62,777 bases of DNA from an uncultured Eubacteriales bacterium (GTDB lineage Bacteria; Bacillota; Clostridia; Peptostreptococcales; Anaerovoracaceae): contig CADCHO010000021.1 in NCBI GenBank assembly GCA_902801255.1, positions 1 to 62,777 on the forward strand. Direction: 5' to 3'. The notes below the pieces were generated by a model. The model saw nothing but the letters and a program-made list of their open reading frames with translations. It searched no databases and had not been told where the DNA came from. Position 1 is the stretch's first letter; each line of letters begins with the position of its first letter. Of this stretch, positions 1 to 9,649 are shown piece by piece. Made by a program: the position numbers and the translations under genes.

Positions 1-1
1 T

Positions 2-637
2 ACCAAGCGTAACAGAGCAGTATTCTCAAGAAAGGCCATATTGGTTGATGAGAAGCGCAAAGCTGTAGCTGAGATCTGGGAGAACCTGAACGTCGGCGAC
101 ATCGTCGAGGGCAAGGTAATGAGATTTACTGACTACGGCGCATTCGTAGATATAGGCGGAGTCGATGGACTTCTCCACATCTCCGAGATCTCCTGGGGCA
201 AGCTCAAACACCCTGAAGAAGTTCTCAAGATCGGTGACATCATCAATGTCAAGATTCTCTCACTCAACGAAGAGAAGGGCAAGATCAGCCTCGGTCTCAA
301 GCAGACTCAGCCTGAGCCATGGACTCTCGTAGGCGAGAAGTATCAGGTAGGCGATGTTCTTGAGGGTAAGGTCGTACAGATCAAGGACTACGGTGCATTC
401 GTAGAACTCGAAGCAGGTCTGGACGGACTCGTACACATCTCCGAGATCGCTAACAAGAGAGTTGAGAACGTATTCGACGAACTCAAGGTCGGCGAGACTG
501 TCAACGTTAAGATCATGGAGATCGATCCTGACAAGAGAAGGATCAGCCTGAGCATCAAGGCAACTCTCCCTGCTGAAGCACCTGCAGAAGAAGAAGCTCC
601 TGCAGCAGAAGCAGAAGAGGCAAAGGAAGAGGAATAG
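2..637 (+). CDS. rpsA: S1 RNA-binding domain protein, 5' truncated by window edge (30S ribosomal protein S1 or IspH-S1 fusion)
   Basis: The frame is open from base 2, and the residues before the first internal start codon ([12 protein letters not shown]) match the linker that precedes an S1 repeat in S1 proteins, so this is the C-terminal part of a longer gene and not a 198-residue protein. Two S1 OB-fold repeats are visible, at about residues 28-101 and 114-188 of the visible part, each with the DYGAFV and GLxHISE signatures. The tail is rich in Ala and Glu. S1 domains bind single-stranded mRNA on the small ribosomal subunit. In many Clostridia the S1 repeats are fused behind IspH (isoprenoid biosynthesis). 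The missing 5' part decides between free RpsA and the fusion. Confidence 0.85.
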   Translation, partial: TKRNRAVFSRKAILVDEKRKAVAEIWENLNVGDIVEGKVMRFTDYGAFVDIGGVDGLLHISEISWGKLKHPEEVLKIGDIINVKILSLNEEKGKISLGLKQTQPEPWTLVGEKYQVGDVLEGKVVQIKDYGAFVELEAGLDGLVHISEIANKRVENVFDELKVGETVNVKIMEIDPDKRRISLSIKATLPAEAPAEEEAPAAEAEEAKEEE

Positions 638-663
638 TCAATATTCCAAAATAAGAAATAAAC

Positions 664-691
664 GGCCGCATCCTTTAGGGTGCGGCTATTT
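664..691 (+). terminator. Hairpin after S1 gene, weak terminator
   Basis: A 9-bp stem (665-673 with 78-86 of the same hundred, one G-T pair) closes a TTTA loop and is followed only by TATTTA. It lies between the S1 stop codon and the next start. The weak U-tract suggests partial readthrough. Confidence 0.45.
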
Positions 692-704
692 ACTGACACT
701 GAAT

Positions 705-1559
705 ATGAAAAACGAAGAAGATCTGTTAAAAAAGAATATCAGGATGGTCGCTCTTGATTTGGACGGAACCACTTTTGACAGCGCAGGCGGCATATCTGAG
801 AGGACTGTAAAAACGCTCGAAGAAGCTGCGGCTGCAGGCGCGCATATCGTCGTGTCTACAGGCCGTTCTTACGCATCGCTGCCTCAGCATATAAAGGATG
901 TTTCCGGCATTGAATATGCGATCACTTCAAATGGTGCTCATGTAAACCGTCTTCACAGCGGCGAGCAGATCTACAGCGATTTCCTTGATCCTCATGCTGT
1001 TGAAAAGGTAGCGGAACTCAAAATCGAGACCGGAGCGGACATCGAGGTCTTCATAAACGGCAAGGCGTATGTGGATGCTGCGTACTATGACGACGTAAAG
1101 GAGAACGGATGCGAATTCAGAAATGCAGACTATGTTCTGTGGAGCAGAAAACCTGTACCTGACGTATCTGCTCTGATGCTGGAGCATAAGGATGAGATAG
1201 AAAACGTAAATTTTGTCTTCCGGACTCTTGAGCTGCTGGAAGAGGCAAAACCGAAAGTCTGCGCAATAGAGAACGCGAATGTCACATCGTCATTCTTGAG
1301 CAATCTTGAGGTCGGCGGCCCTAACACGAGCAAAAGAACAGCTCTCCTGTGGCTGATGGATCAGCTGGCTATCTGCACTGATGAACTCATGTGCTGCGGT
1401 GATGCGCCGAACGACATGGCCATGCTTGAGCTCGCAGGAATAGGCGTTGCGGTCGCGAATGCCTGGGGAGGACTGAAAGATCATGCCGACTACATCACGG
1501 CAAGCAATGATGACGACGGAGTCGCTCTTGCAATAGAAAAATTCGTCCTTAAACGTTAG
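705..1559 (+). CDS. HAD-superfamily Cof-type phosphatase
   Basis: A 284-residue protein of the Cof/YbiV group of haloacid dehalogenase hydrolases, soluble phosphatases acting on small phosphorylated metabolites. Motif I is LDLDGT at residues 17-22 with nucleophile Asp18 and Asp20; motif II is STGR near 51-54; motif IV is GDAPND at 232-237. A cap of about 110 residues sits between motifs II and III, as in the C2-cap class. The length fits the family. No strong Shine-Dalgarno precedes the ATG. The next ATG at 744 would leave only three residues before the motif I strand, so 705 is preferred. The substrate cannot be read from the sequence. It lies between an S1 gene and yraN, with hairpins on both sides, suggesting its own short transcript. 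Confidence 0.8.
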   Translation: MKNEEDLLKKNIRMVALDLDGTTFDSAGGISERTVKTLEEAAAAGAHIVVSTGRSYASLPQHIKDVSGIEYAITSNGAHVNRLHSGEQIYSDFLDPHAVEKVAELKIETGADIEVFINGKAYVDAAYYDDVKENGCEFRNADYVLWSRKPVPDVSALMLEHKDEIENVNFVFRTLELLEEAKPKVCAIENANVTSSFLSNLEVGGPNTSKRTALLWLMDQLAICTDELMCCGDAPNDMAMLELAGIGVAVANAWGGLKDHADYITASNDDDGVALAIEKFVLKR

Positions 1560-1585
1560 TCTGGGGGCTAAAACAAAAAACCGTG

Positions 1586-1614
1586 AAAATGACCTGAAGA
1601 AGGTCATTTTTTGT
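1586..1614 (+). terminator. Rho-independent terminator after HAD phosphatase
   Basis: Perfect 10-bp inverted repeat (1586-1595 and 1601-1610), loop GAAGA, with the 3' arm merging into a T run. It ends the HAD transcript before yraN. Confidence 0.85.
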
Positions 1615-1695
1615 TGGAATAAGTGCTTTTTACGTTCGACAGTTTTACGATGTGTTGCTACCATTATCGCACAATGAACGAAGGAGGCATTTCTT

Positions 1696-2028
1696 ATGAG
1701 ATACAGAAAGAATGTTGGTGACATAGGTGAGAATTTTGCGGCAGATCTTCTGAGCAACTCGGGTTATCAGATAATCGAAAGAAACTACAGAACGAAAGCC
1801 GGCGAAATAGACATAATAGCAATCAAAGACGGGACACTTCATTTCGTGGAGGTCAAGACCAGAAACGGTGATCAGTACGGTTATCCATCCGAGGCCGTTA
1901 CTGCGACTAAACAGATGCATATAAGGAAAGCGGCGGAGCAATACCTGCAGGGACGGAGAATGCACTGGAACAGGGTATCGTTCGACGTATACGAGATAAT
2001 GACAGAGCTCATTGAAGACTGCATGTGA
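1696..2028 (+). CDS. yraN: UPF0102 family protein YraN
   Basis: A 110-residue protein of the YraN/UPF0102 family, predicted to have a small PD-(D/E)XK nuclease-like fold. The diagnostic segments are GEIDII near residue 36 and FVEVKTR near residue 52, which hold the acidic and lysine positions of a nuclease core. An AAGGAGG ribosome site lies 8 bases before the ATG. It starts the yraN-yifB-dprA group, a conserved neighbourhood, with 8 bases to yifB. The biochemical role of YraN is not established; the context suggests DNA metabolism or uptake. The C-terminus is complete. Confidence 0.9.
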   Translation: MRYRKNVGDIGENFAADLLSNSGYQIIERNYRTKAGEIDIIAIKDGTLHFVEVKTRNGDQYGYPSEAVTATKQMHIRKAAEQYLQGRRMHWNRVSFDVYEIMTELIEDCM

Positions 2029-2036
2029 GGTGAGTC

Positions 2037-3593
2037 ATGTACAGCAGAACAAGATCGGCAGTGTGCCTTGGTATGGAAGGAAGAGAAGTCTTTGTTGAGA
2101 CGGATATCACCAGAGGCCTGCCGGGCATCGGTATGTCGGGGCTCGCATCGACCATGGTCATGGAGTCGCGCGAAAGGATCAGGAACGCCATCATAAATTC
2201 AGGCTATGAGTTCCCAAAAGGCCGTATAACTGTAAATCTGACCCCTGCGAGTCTGCGAAAAAACTCAAGCTGCCTTGATCTTCCTATCGCTGCAGGAATA
2301 CTGGCAAGTGAGGGATGTATAAGGTCAAGGATGCTCGATAAGTGGGGTATCATAGGCGAGCTTGCACTTGACGGAAGAGTTCTTGGCGTAGAAGGTGCAC
2401 TCCCCATGATACTGCATATGAACGATATAGGCCTCAAAGGCATCATAGTGCCGGAGGCTAACAGGGCAGAGGCATCACTTGCGGGCGGCAACATATACGC
2501 GGTGACCTGCCTGCGGGAATGCGCGATCCTGTTGTCCATGGATCCTGAGGAGGTTACGGAAAAATCAACATCCGAGGAATTGCTCTGCAAGGTAAGGCCG
2601 GAGGATGCCATGGATATGATGCGGGCAGATAACGGCGAAGATGTTGATCTGAATAATGCAGACTTCGCAGATATAGCGGGGCAGGAGAATGCCAAAAGAG
2701 CTGTAGTGATCGCAGCTGCAGGAAGGCACGGTCTGCTTATGGTCGGAAGCCCGGGCTGCGGCAAGACCATGATAGCGGGCAGAATGGCAGGTGTAATGCC
2801 GGCCATGAACGAGCGTGAACTTCTGGAGACAGCTATAGTGCGATCAGTCGCAGGGCGCGGATCCGACAGCATCCGCCTCAGATACAAAAGACCTTTCAGG
2901 GCACCTCATCACACTATCGGTAAAGCCGGGATGGTTGGCGGAGGAGCGTATCCTGTACCGGGAGAAATAACACTTGCACACAACGGAGTGCTTTTTCTGG
3001 ATGAAATATGTGAATTCAATAGGGATGTCATCGAATCACTAAGGATCCCGCTGGAAGAAAAAAAGATAACTCATTTCAGAAAAGGGGAAGCGTTCGTATT
3101 TCCGTGCAATTTCCAGGTGGTCATGGCAGCAAATCCCTGTCCGTGCGGATTTCTGGGTGATCCTGACAGGGAATGCACATGTACACAAGCTGATCTGGAA
3201 CGATACAGGCGTAAGCTCAGCGGCCCGATAATGGACCGCATAGATATGAAGATCACGATGAAGAAAGTCGGATATGATGAGCTTACAGGCGGCAGCAAGG
3301 GTCTCACGACACGTGAAATGAGAAGCCGGGTAGAAGCAGCTCTGAAGTTCGGAGCCGAAAGAGGCCGCCAGTTTTTCAATTCAGAGATACCGGATCATGA
3401 ACTGGAAAAACACTGCCGGCTCGGACTTGAAGAAGCGAGGTTCATGAACAGGGCATACGATGCTCTCAGCCTGTCGCCAAGGGCATATAACAGGACACTG
3501 AGAGTCGCGAGGACGATAGCTGACCTGGGATCCAGTGAAGAAATAAAGACAGAGCATCTTGCAGAAGCCCTGGGATACAGACTGCAGGAGTAG
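2037..3593 (+). CDS. yifB: YifB/ComM-family AAA+ Mg-chelatase-like ATPase
   Basis: A 518-residue protein of the YifB/ComM family. The N-terminal ChlI-like domain covers about residues 1-190, then an AAA+ module with Walker A GSPGCGKT at 237-244, Walker B FLDEICEF near 324-331, and a C-terminal Mg-chelatase lid. A CPCGFLGD segment with several cysteines, typical of the family, lies near residue 370. ComM of gammaproteobacteria is a hexameric branch-migration helicase in natural transformation; the same role for clostridial YifB is inference. The DprA gene follows 4 bases downstream, and DprA handles incoming ssDNA, so a recombination role fits. Length is normal. Confidence 0.92.
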   Translation: MYSRTRSAVCLGMEGREVFVETDITRGLPGIGMSGLASTMVMESRERIRNAIINSGYEFPKGRITVNLTPASLRKNSSCLDLPIAAGILASEGCIRSRMLDKWGIIGELALDGRVLGVEGALPMILHMNDIGLKGIIVPEANRAEASLAGGNIYAVTCLRECAILLSMDPEEVTEKSTSEELLCKVRPEDAMDMMRADNGEDVDLNNADFADIAGQENAKRAVVIAAAGRHGLLMVGSPGCGKTMIAGRMAGVMPAMNERELLETAIVRSVAGRGSDSIRLRYKRPFRAPHHTIGKAGMVGGGAYPVPGEITLAHNGVLFLDEICEFNRDVIESLRIPLEEKKITHFRKGEAFVFPCNFQVVMAANPCPCGFLGDPDRECTCTQADLERYRRKLSGPIMDRIDMKITMKKVGYDELTGGSKGLTTREMRSRVEAALKFGAERGRQFFNSEIPDHELEKHCRLGLEEARFMNRAYDALSLSPRAYNRTLRVARTIADLGSSEEIKTEHLAEALGYRLQE

Positions 3594-3597
3594 AAAG

Positions 3598-4458
3598 ATG
3601 ATTGAAACAGTAAGAATAGACATAGATTCGGTCGAATACCCGGCCAGAATGAGAGATATACCTGATCCGCCAAAACAGCTCTACTGCACGGGAAACATCG
3701 GTCTGCTGAATGAGAGATCGATAGCTGTGGTAGGTGCAAGGAAGAATACCGTGTATGGAAAGAATGTGGCACTCATGATAGGCAGGAGACTTGCGGAAAG
3801 CGGACTGATCGTGACATCCGGGCTCGCTCTTGGGATAGACGGCTATTCTCATGAAGGCGCTCTTGAAGCCGGAGGAAAGGTAATAGGAGTGCTTGGCAGC
3901 GGCATCGACCACATGACTCCTCAGCGCAACCGCAGCCTGATGAGGAGAGGACTGGAGCAAGGCGGGCTCGTTGTAAGCGAATATCCACCTGAAGAGGAAG
4001 GCTTTAAAGGCAATTTCCCGGCAAGGAACAGGATAATAAGCGGCCTGTCAGAAGCTCTGGTGGTGGTTGAAGCAGGTCTTAACAGCGGTTCTCTTATAAC
4101 TGCAAAACATGCGACTGACCAGGGCCGCACTGTTTATGCTGTCCCGGGAAACATAAACAGCCAGACGAGCATAGGCTGCAACCTACTCATAAGGGACGGA
4201 GCAATACCTCTTATCATAATAGACGATATGATAAGAGATATAGGAGCAACGCCGAAGAAAACGGATTCAGTGAATAATGATCTGGATTCGGATGAGCGCA
4301 TTGTTTTCGATGTTGTAAGACGATTGAGCGGGGCAACGATGGAGGAGATCATCAGCGGAACAGGCTTCAGTCCCGGGCTTGCGAACTCGCTCGTAACAGT
4401 CATGGAGATAAAGGGTGTAGTCGAGAGCTACGCCGGAAGAATATATCTCAGCAGATGA
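3598..4458 (+). CDS. dprA: DNA-processing protein DprA
   Basis: A 286-residue Rossmann-like DprA/Smf protein, which loads RecA on incoming single-stranded DNA during transformation. Family motifs are SGLALGIDGYSHEGAL at 74-89, the FPARNRIISGLS segment at 140-151 and SGSLITAKHA from 163. The C-terminal third holds a short winged-helix-like domain ending near VESYAGRIYL. The start at 3598 is chosen because GGAG lies 7 bases upstream and the protein then begins just before the conserved region; an upstream in-frame TTG at 3559 would lie inside yifB. Together with comEC at 25 kb this suggests a DNA uptake pathway. Confidence 0.93.
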   Translation: MIETVRIDIDSVEYPARMRDIPDPPKQLYCTGNIGLLNERSIAVVGARKNTVYGKNVALMIGRRLAESGLIVTSGLALGIDGYSHEGALEAGGKVIGVLGSGIDHMTPQRNRSLMRRGLEQGGLVVSEYPPEEEGFKGNFPARNRIISGLSEALVVVEAGLNSGSLITAKHATDQGRTVYAVPGNINSQTSIGCNLLIRDGAIPLIIIDDMIRDIGATPKKTDSVNNDLDSDERIVFDVVRRLSGATMEEIISGTGFSPGLANSLVTVMEIKGVVESYAGRIYLSR

Positions 4459-4487
4459 TATGCCGGATAATGTGAAGAATAAAACAC

Positions 4488-4515
4488 TTGACACATTCAT
4501 AAAATGTGCTAAAGT
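4488..4515 (+). promoter_or_regulatory. Promoter of topA
   Basis: TTGACA at 4488-4493, 16 bases, then TAAAGT at 4510-4515 preceded by an extended TGC. It lies in the 101-base gap before topA, with an AAGGAG ribosome site ahead of the ATG. Confidence 0.75.
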
Positions 4516-4559
4516 TTCAAATTGTAAAAAATCTACATTATATATAAAAGGAGAAGTTA

Positions 4560-6650
4560 ATGGCAGCTTCAAAAAAAGCGACGAAAGCACCGGCAAAAAC
4601 AAATAAAACACTGCTGGTTGTCGAGTCACCTTCAAAGGCAAAGATAATAAGCAAATACCTCGGTTCGAGATATAAAGTCATAGCATCGGTAGGTCATGTG
4701 AGAGATCTTCCGAAGAGCAGATTAGGCGTAAATGTAGACGACAACTTCGAGCCGGAATACATAAATATCAGGGGAAAGGGCGATACTATCAAGGAGATCA
4801 AGAAAGAAGCTGCGGCAGCGTCCAAGGTGCTGCTCGCAACGGACCCTGACCGTGAAGGCGAGGCTATTTCATGGCATCTCGCACATCTCCTGGACATCGA
4901 TCCTGATGCCAAATGCCGTGTAATGTTCAATGAGATCAACAAACAGACCGTGCAGGAAGCCATCAAGGAACCGCGCGCGATCGATACCGGTCTTGTAGAC
5001 GCACAGCAGGCAAGGAGAGTACTCGACAGACTCGTAGGGTATCAGATAAGCCCGCTGCTTTGGAAAAAGGTAGCATGGGGACTCTCTGCAGGTCGTGTGC
5101 AGTCCGCTGCTCTGAAACTGATTTGTGACAGGGAGCGTGAGATACTCGATTTCATCCCTGAAGAATACTGGCGCATAGCTGCTGATTTCGGCGACGGCTT
5201 CGTGGCGGAGCTCAGCAAGATAGGCGGAAGAAAGGCTTCGGTCAAAAATCAGGAGACAGCAGATGCTATAGAAGCTGAGCTGGCTGAGGGCGAGTACATC
5301 GTTGGTTCCATAAAGGAAGGCAAAAGGAAGACCAAGCCTTATGCACCGTTTACCACTTCGAGTCTGCAGCAGGATGCTTCAATAAAGCTGGGATTCCAGA
5401 CAAGCAAGACGATGCAGATAGCTCAGCAGCTCTACGAGGGAATAAATCTGAAGGGCATAGGAGCCAGAGGTCTGGTCACATATATCAGGACAGACTCCGT
5501 AAGAGTATCGTCACAGGCTATCGCGGCAGCTTCTTCATATATCGAAGAAAAGTACGGAGCGGATTACGTAGGCAACAACGTATTCTCCAACAAGAACAAG
5601 GCTATGCAGGATGCGCATGAGGCTATCAGACCGTCAGATGTAACGCTCGAGCCATCCCTTATAAAGGATTCACTGACACAGGATCAGTACAAGCTTTATG
5701 ACCTTATCTGGAAGAGATTTGTCGCTTCACGCATGGCAGCTGCCGAATTCGACACCATGCAGGTGCTGATCAACAACGGCAGATATCAGTTTAAAGCAAA
5801 CGGGGCACGCATGACATTTGACGGCTGGAAGAAGGTCTACAAGACCTCGGCTCCTGAGGGAGAAGTCAATGTGCCTAAGCTTGAGGAAGGACAGGTCCTT
5901 GACCTCGAGAAGCTCATAAAAGAGCAGAAGTTCACTCAGCCTCCTGCAAGATACACCGAAGCGAGTCTTGTAAAGGAGATGGAGGAAAAGAACATCGGCA
6001 GGCCGAGCACATATGCATCCATCATATCCGTGCTTGTCAACAGAAAGTACATAAAACGCGTTAAAAAGGCCCTGGAGCCTACAAAACTCGGATTTGATGT
6101 CATAGGTATACTGCAGGTTTATTTCTCGGATATCGTGGATGTGAAGTTCACAGGCGAGATGGAAGACAACCTCGACAGTATTGAACTCGGCGAGAAGGAA
6201 TGGAAGAAAGTCATAGCAGACTTTTACAAGGGATTCAGTGAAGAACTCAAGGTTGCTGACAGAGAGGTCGAACGCATAGAGAAGGAAGTTGTCCTTTCTG
6301 ACGAAGTCTGTGAGATCTGCGGAAAACCAATGGCTATAAAAGAAGGCAGATTCGGAAGGTTCCTGGCATGCACGGGATATCCGGAATGCAAGAACACAAA
6401 GCCTATCGTGAAATCGACGGGCGTTAAGTGTCCGAAGTGCGGCAAGGACATAATCGAAAAGAAAGGCCGTAAGACAGGAAAGCTGTTCTATGGCTGCAGC
6501 GGTTATCCTGAATGTGACGTGGTGTTCTGGGACAAGCCTACAGGCGATATATGCCCGGACTGCGGATCCATGCTGGTACAAACCAAAGGTAAGAGCAGCA
6601 CGGTAAAGTGCTCCAACCCTGAGTGCAAATACAAGGAGAAAAAGAAATGA
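4560..6650 (+). CDS. topA: DNA topoisomerase I
   Basis: A 696-residue type IA topoisomerase, which relaxes negatively supercoiled DNA by single-strand passage. The Toprim domain starts at [11 protein letters not shown] (18-28) and includes the Mg-binding TDPDREGEA at 94-102. The active-site tyrosine is Tyr308 in TYIRTDSVR. Three C-terminal zinc ribbons follow from about residue 580, each with CxxC pairs (CEIC, CPKC, CPDC first pairs). Length matches the Firmicutes family. The start follows AAGGAG, and the first 15 residues are a Lys/Ala-rich leader. Its stop overlaps the hslV start (ATGA), so hslV and hslU are probably translated from the same mRNA. Confidence 0.97.
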   Translation: MAASKKATKAPAKTNKTLLVVESPSKAKIISKYLGSRYKVIASVGHVRDLPKSRLGVNVDDNFEPEYINIRGKGDTIKEIKKEAAAASKVLLATDPDREGEAISWHLAHLLDIDPDAKCRVMFNEINKQTVQEAIKEPRAIDTGLVDAQQARRVLDRLVGYQISPLLWKKVAWGLSAGRVQSAALKLICDREREILDFIPEEYWRIAADFGDGFVAELSKIGGRKASVKNQETADAIEAELAEGEYIVGSIKEGKRKTKPYAPFTTSSLQQDASIKLGFQTSKTMQIAQQLYEGINLKGIGARGLVTYIRTDSVRVSSQAIAAASSYIEEKYGADYVGNNVFSNKNKAMQDAHEAIRPSDVTLEPSLIKDSLTQDQYKLYDLIWKRFVASRMAAAEFDTMQVLINNGRYQFKANGARMTFDGWKKVYKTSAPEGEVNVPKLEEGQVLDLEKLIKEQKFTQPPARYTEASLVKEMEEKNIGRPSTYASIISVLVNRKYIKRVKKALEPTKLGFDVIGILQVYFSDIVDVKFTGEMEDNLDSIELGEKEWKKVIADFYKGFSEELKVADREVERIEKEVVLSDEVCEICGKPMAIKEGRFGRFLACTGYPECKNTKPIVKSTGVKCPKCGKDIIEKKGRKTGKLFYGCSGYPECDVVFWDKPTGDICPDCGSMLVQTKGKSSTVKCSNPECKYKEKKK

Positions 6651-7186
6651 TACAGTTTCATGCAACGACAATCTGCGCAGTCAGAAGACCTGACGGAGAC
6701 ATCGCCATCGGCGGTGACGGACAGGTAACGATGGGTGAGACAACCATCATGAAGAACGGCGCAAAGAAAGTAAAGAAGATATACAAGGATAAAGTGCTCA
6801 CAGGCTTTGCAGGCTCTGTTGCTGACGCTTTCTCACTTACTGAGAAATTCGAGAACAAGCTTGGCGAGCATGCAGGCAACCTTAAAAGAGCGGCTGTTGA
6901 TCTTGCACAGTACTGGAGATCCGATAAGGCTATGAGGAGCCTTGAAGCTCTTATGATTGTAGCGGATGAGAATGATCTGCTTGTTATATCCGGAAACGGT
7001 GAAGTCATTTCACCGGACAAGGATGTAGTAGCTATAGGTTCGGGAGGCAATTACGCCTATTCTGCTGCTGTGGCGCTTTTTGAGAACACAGATCTGGACG
7101 CAGAGACTATCGTAAGAAAGTCGCTCGAGATCGCTTCCAATATCTGTGTATATACAAATAATAACATTACAGTTGAAAAGCTTTAG
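6647..7186 (+). CDS. hslV: ATP-dependent protease subunit HslV (ClpQ)
   Basis: A 179-residue N-terminal-nucleophile peptidase, forming the double hexamer of the HslUV proteasome-like protease in the cytoplasm. The start overlaps the topA stop (ATGA). An in-frame start 8 codons earlier lies inside topA and lacks support. The conserved block is TTICAVRR at residues 7-14, with Thr7 the expected catalytic nucleophile after removal of [21 protein letters not shown] and GSGGNYA are family signatures. Residue 2 is Ile, so the Ser2 nucleophile reported for Bacillus ClpQ is not available here. hslU follows after 9 bases. Confidence 0.95.
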   Translation: MIQFHATTICAVRRPDGDIAIGGDGQVTMGETTIMKNGAKKVKKIYKDKVLTGFAGSVADAFSLTEKFENKLGEHAGNLKRAAVDLAQYWRSDKAMRSLEALMIVADENDLLVISGNGEVISPDKDVVAIGSGGNYAYSAAVALFENTDLDAETIVRKSLEIASNICVYTNNNITVEKL

Positions 7187-7195
7187 GAGGAGACC

Positions 7196-8623
7196 ATGGC
7201 AGACAATATCAAAAACATGACTCCAAAACAGATAGTCGCGGAGCTCGATAAATATATCATCGGCCAGGACGAAGCGAAGAAATATGTGGCGATCGCGCTT
7301 AGGAACCGTTACAGAAGGAGCCTTCTTTCCGAGGAAATGAGAGAAGAGATCTCGCCTAAGAACATCCTCATGATGGGACCTACCGGTGTAGGTAAGACTG
7401 AGATCGCCCGCAGACTGGCTAAGCTCATGGATGCTCCGTTCGTAAAGGTCGAAGCGACAAAGTTCACAGAGGTCGGTTATGTAGGCCGTGACGTGGATTC
7501 CATGATAAGAGATCTTGTTGAGGCTTCAATGAGGCTCAGCAAGCAGAAGAGAATGGACGAAAACGCTGAGATGGCTGATGTCCTCGCAGAAGATATTATC
7601 GTTAAGTCCATTATACCAAGCCCTAAAAATGAAAATGCAGGTGGCGTACAGCTCGGAAACATCTTTGGAAACCTCGGATACAAGACTCAGAGGCAGGAGT
7701 ACGAAGAGAACAAGCAGAGAGAATACGAATCAAGCAGGGAATACGCTGATATCAAGATGGCCAGAGATCAGGTGAGGGAGCAGCTTCGCGCAGGCCTCCT
7801 AGAAGACCAGATCATAGAGATCGAAGTTGACGACGTGCCTAAGACGAACCAGCTCGACAATCAGAACGAGGGCATGATCGCAATCGGCAACATCTTCGAC
7901 AGCATGATGCCTAAGAAGACAAAGAAGAAGAAATGCAAGGTCAGCGATGCAAGACGCATTCTCAGAGAACAGGAAGCCCAGAAACTCATCGACATGGATC
8001 AGGTGACAGACGAGGCCCTGCAGAACGCAGAACAGAACGGTATCATCTTCATCGATGAGATCGACAAGATCGCATCCGGAAGCGGAATGAGATCAGGTGC
8101 TGACGTATCCAGAGAGGGCGTACAGAGAGACATCCTTCCTATAGTTGAGGGCAGCGTAGTAAATACAAAATACGGTCCGGTCAAGACAGACCACATGCTC
8201 TTTATCGGAGCAGGCGCTTTCCATGTATCCAAGCCAAGCGATCTGATCCCTGAACTTCAGGGTAGATTCCCTATAAATGTTGAGCTCAGCAATCTCGATA
8301 AGGAGGACTTCAAGAAAATCCTCACAGTGCCTGAGAATGCCGTAACAAAGCAGCAGAAGGCTCTGCTCGAGACAGAGGGCGTCAATGTTGAGTTCACTGA
8401 TGATGCAATCGATGAGATCGCCAATCTCGCATATCTCATGAACGAAGAGACCGAGAATATCGGTGCGAGAAGGCTTCACACTATACTTGAGATCCTTCTT
8501 GAGGACGTATCATACAATCTGCCTGATCCTGAGATAACGGACGTAAAGATCGACAGGGAGTACGTGCTCGACAAACTCGGTGAAAAGATCAAAGAAGTCG
8601 ACGTAGATAAATACATCCTGTAA
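7196..8623 (+). CDS. hslU: ATP-dependent protease ATPase subunit HslU (ClpY)
   Basis: A 475-residue AAA+ unfoldase that feeds substrates to HslV. Walker A is GPTGVGKTE at 61-69, Walker B IIFIDEIDKIA lies near residue 285, and the VGRDV pore-region segment is present near residue 95. The highly charged I-domain between them is rich in Lys and Glu, as in the family. The C-terminus (DKYIL) matches the activator tail that docks into HslV. AGGAGG precedes the ATG. In many Firmicutes codY follows hslU; here an IMPACT-family gene follows instead. Confidence 0.96.
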   Translation: MADNIKNMTPKQIVAELDKYIIGQDEAKKYVAIALRNRYRRSLLSEEMREEISPKNILMMGPTGVGKTEIARRLAKLMDAPFVKVEATKFTEVGYVGRDVDSMIRDLVEASMRLSKQKRMDENAEMADVLAEDIIVKSIIPSPKNENAGGVQLGNIFGNLGYKTQRQEYEENKQREYESSREYADIKMARDQVREQLRAGLLEDQIIEIEVDDVPKTNQLDNQNEGMIAIGNIFDSMMPKKTKKKKCKVSDARRILREQEAQKLIDMDQVTDEALQNAEQNGIIFIDEIDKIASGSGMRSGADVSREGVQRDILPIVEGSVVNTKYGPVKTDHMLFIGAGAFHVSKPSDLIPELQGRFPINVELSNLDKEDFKKILTVPENAVTKQQKALLETEGVNVEFTDDAIDEIANLAYLMNEETENIGARRLHTILEILLEDVSYNLPDPEITDVKIDREYVLDKLGEKIKEVDVDKYIL

Positions 8624-8633
8624 AAATAGCTTA

Positions 8634-9266
8634 ATGTTTCTATACAGATCCGTTTATGAATACGGTGAGGCGGAATATGTAATAGAAAGATCACGCTTCA
8701 TAGCTCACGTCTCCCCGGTGGAAACGCCGGAGGAGGCGAGGCTTTTCATTGCCGGGATAAAAGAGAAGTACAAGGATGCTACTCACAACGTACCTGCATT
8801 TGTATGCGGTGCAGGAAGCGAGCACCAGTGGGCAAGTGATGACGGAGAGCCGCAGGGCACATCAGGAATGCCCGTTCTGAAGCTTATAACGGCCGGGGAG
8901 CTCACTAATGTGGCAATAGTGATAACCAGATACTTCGGCGGAATAAAACTCGGCACAGGCGGATTAGCGAGGGCATACACGCATGCGGCAAAGCTGGGAA
9001 TAGAGGCTGCAGGTATATGTGATGTAAAAGAAAGCTCTCTCCTGAAGTACTCATTTGATTATACATATCTCAGTAAAATAACGAATTACGCAGCTGACAG
9101 GGGGTTCGATATGGGAGACATCGAATACACGGATTCAGTCAGTGCTGTGATCAGTTGTCCTAAAGAAGACACCGACAGGCTTAAATCAGCGGTCTCTGAT
9201 ATGACTTCAGGAAAGGCTGTACTGCTTGATGAAAGTGTAACGTTGGGACGTTATCTTGTACTTTAA
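8634..9266 (+). CDS. YigZ/IMPACT family protein
   Basis: A 210-residue protein of the YigZ/YvyE (IMPACT) family. The UPF0029 N-terminal domain is marked by SDDGEPQGTSGMPVLKLI near residues 80-97 and ITRYFGGIKLGTGGLARAY near 110-128; a ferredoxin-like C-terminal domain follows. The family is linked to translation regulation in eukaryotes, but the bacterial role is unclear. No good Shine-Dalgarno is visible before the ATG, which lies 10 bases after hslU, so it probably depends on coupled translation. Length is normal. Confidence 0.88.
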   Translation: MFLYRSVYEYGEAEYVIERSRFIAHVSPVETPEEARLFIAGIKEKYKDATHNVPAFVCGAGSEHQWASDDGEPQGTSGMPVLKLITAGELTNVAIVITRYFGGIKLGTGGLARAYTHAAKLGIEAAGICDVKESSLLKYSFDYTYLSKITNYAADRGFDMGDIEYTDSVSAVISCPKEDTDRLKSAVSDMTSGKAVLLDESVTLGRYLVL

Positions 9267-9295
9267 AAGAAAATAAAAAATTAACTAAATACTAT

Positions 9296-9324
9296 TTGAC
9301 ACGACTATGCAATCGTGCTAATAT
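9296..9324 (+). promoter_or_regulatory. Promoter of the tRNA array
   Basis: TTGACA at 9296-9301 and, 17 bases on, TAATAT at 9319-9324 with an extended TGC. A perfect TATAAT overlaps it at 9322-9327 but at 20-base spacing. It stands about 50 bases before the first tRNA. Confidence 0.75.
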
Positions 9325-9376
9325 AATCAAGCGTCTGAAAACAAACAGGGCGCAGCACCATTACATAGTACTATTG

Positions 9377-9450
9377 GGCCGGGTAGTTCAGCTGGTTAGA
9401 ATGCCAGCCTGTCACGCTGGAGGTCGACGGTTCGAGCCCGTTCCCGGTCG
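9377..9450 (+). tRNA. tRNA-Asp (GTC)
   Basis: Cloverleaf with acceptor GGCCGGG/CCCGGTC, anticodon loop CTGTCAC and T-loop TTCGAGC. The discriminator is G. The 3' CCA is not encoded (CGA follows), unlike every other tRNA gene in the window. Confidence 0.95.
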
Positions 9451-9478
9451 CGATTCCCTCCATCAGCTCCAATATTTT

Positions 9479-9563
9479 CGAGGGGTTCCCGAGCGGCCAA
9501 AGGGGGCGGACTGTAAATCCGTTAGCACTGCTTTCGATGGTTCGAATCCATCCCCCTCGACCA
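9479..9563 (+). tRNA. tRNA-Tyr (GTA)
   Basis: Class II tRNA with long variable arm; acceptor CGAGGGG/CCCCTCG, anticodon loop CTGTAAA, encoded CCA. Confidence 0.95.
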
Positions 9564-9569
9564 ATATAT

Positions 9570-9644
9570 GCGGAAGTGGCTCAGGGGTAGAGCATCGCCT
9601 TGCCAAGGCGAGGGTCGCGAGTTCGAATCTCGTCTTCCGCTCCA
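9570..9644 (+). tRNA. tRNA-Gly (GCC)
   Basis: Acceptor GCGGAAG/CTTCCGC, anticodon loop TGCCAAG, encoded CCA. It begins 6 bases after tRNA-Tyr. Confidence 0.96.
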
Positions 9645-9649
9645 CTTTT

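Noticed and set aside
5727-6671. 314-codon minus-strand open frame opposite topA
   Set aside because: It is the antisense shadow of a highly conserved gene and has no recognisable domains or ribosome site.
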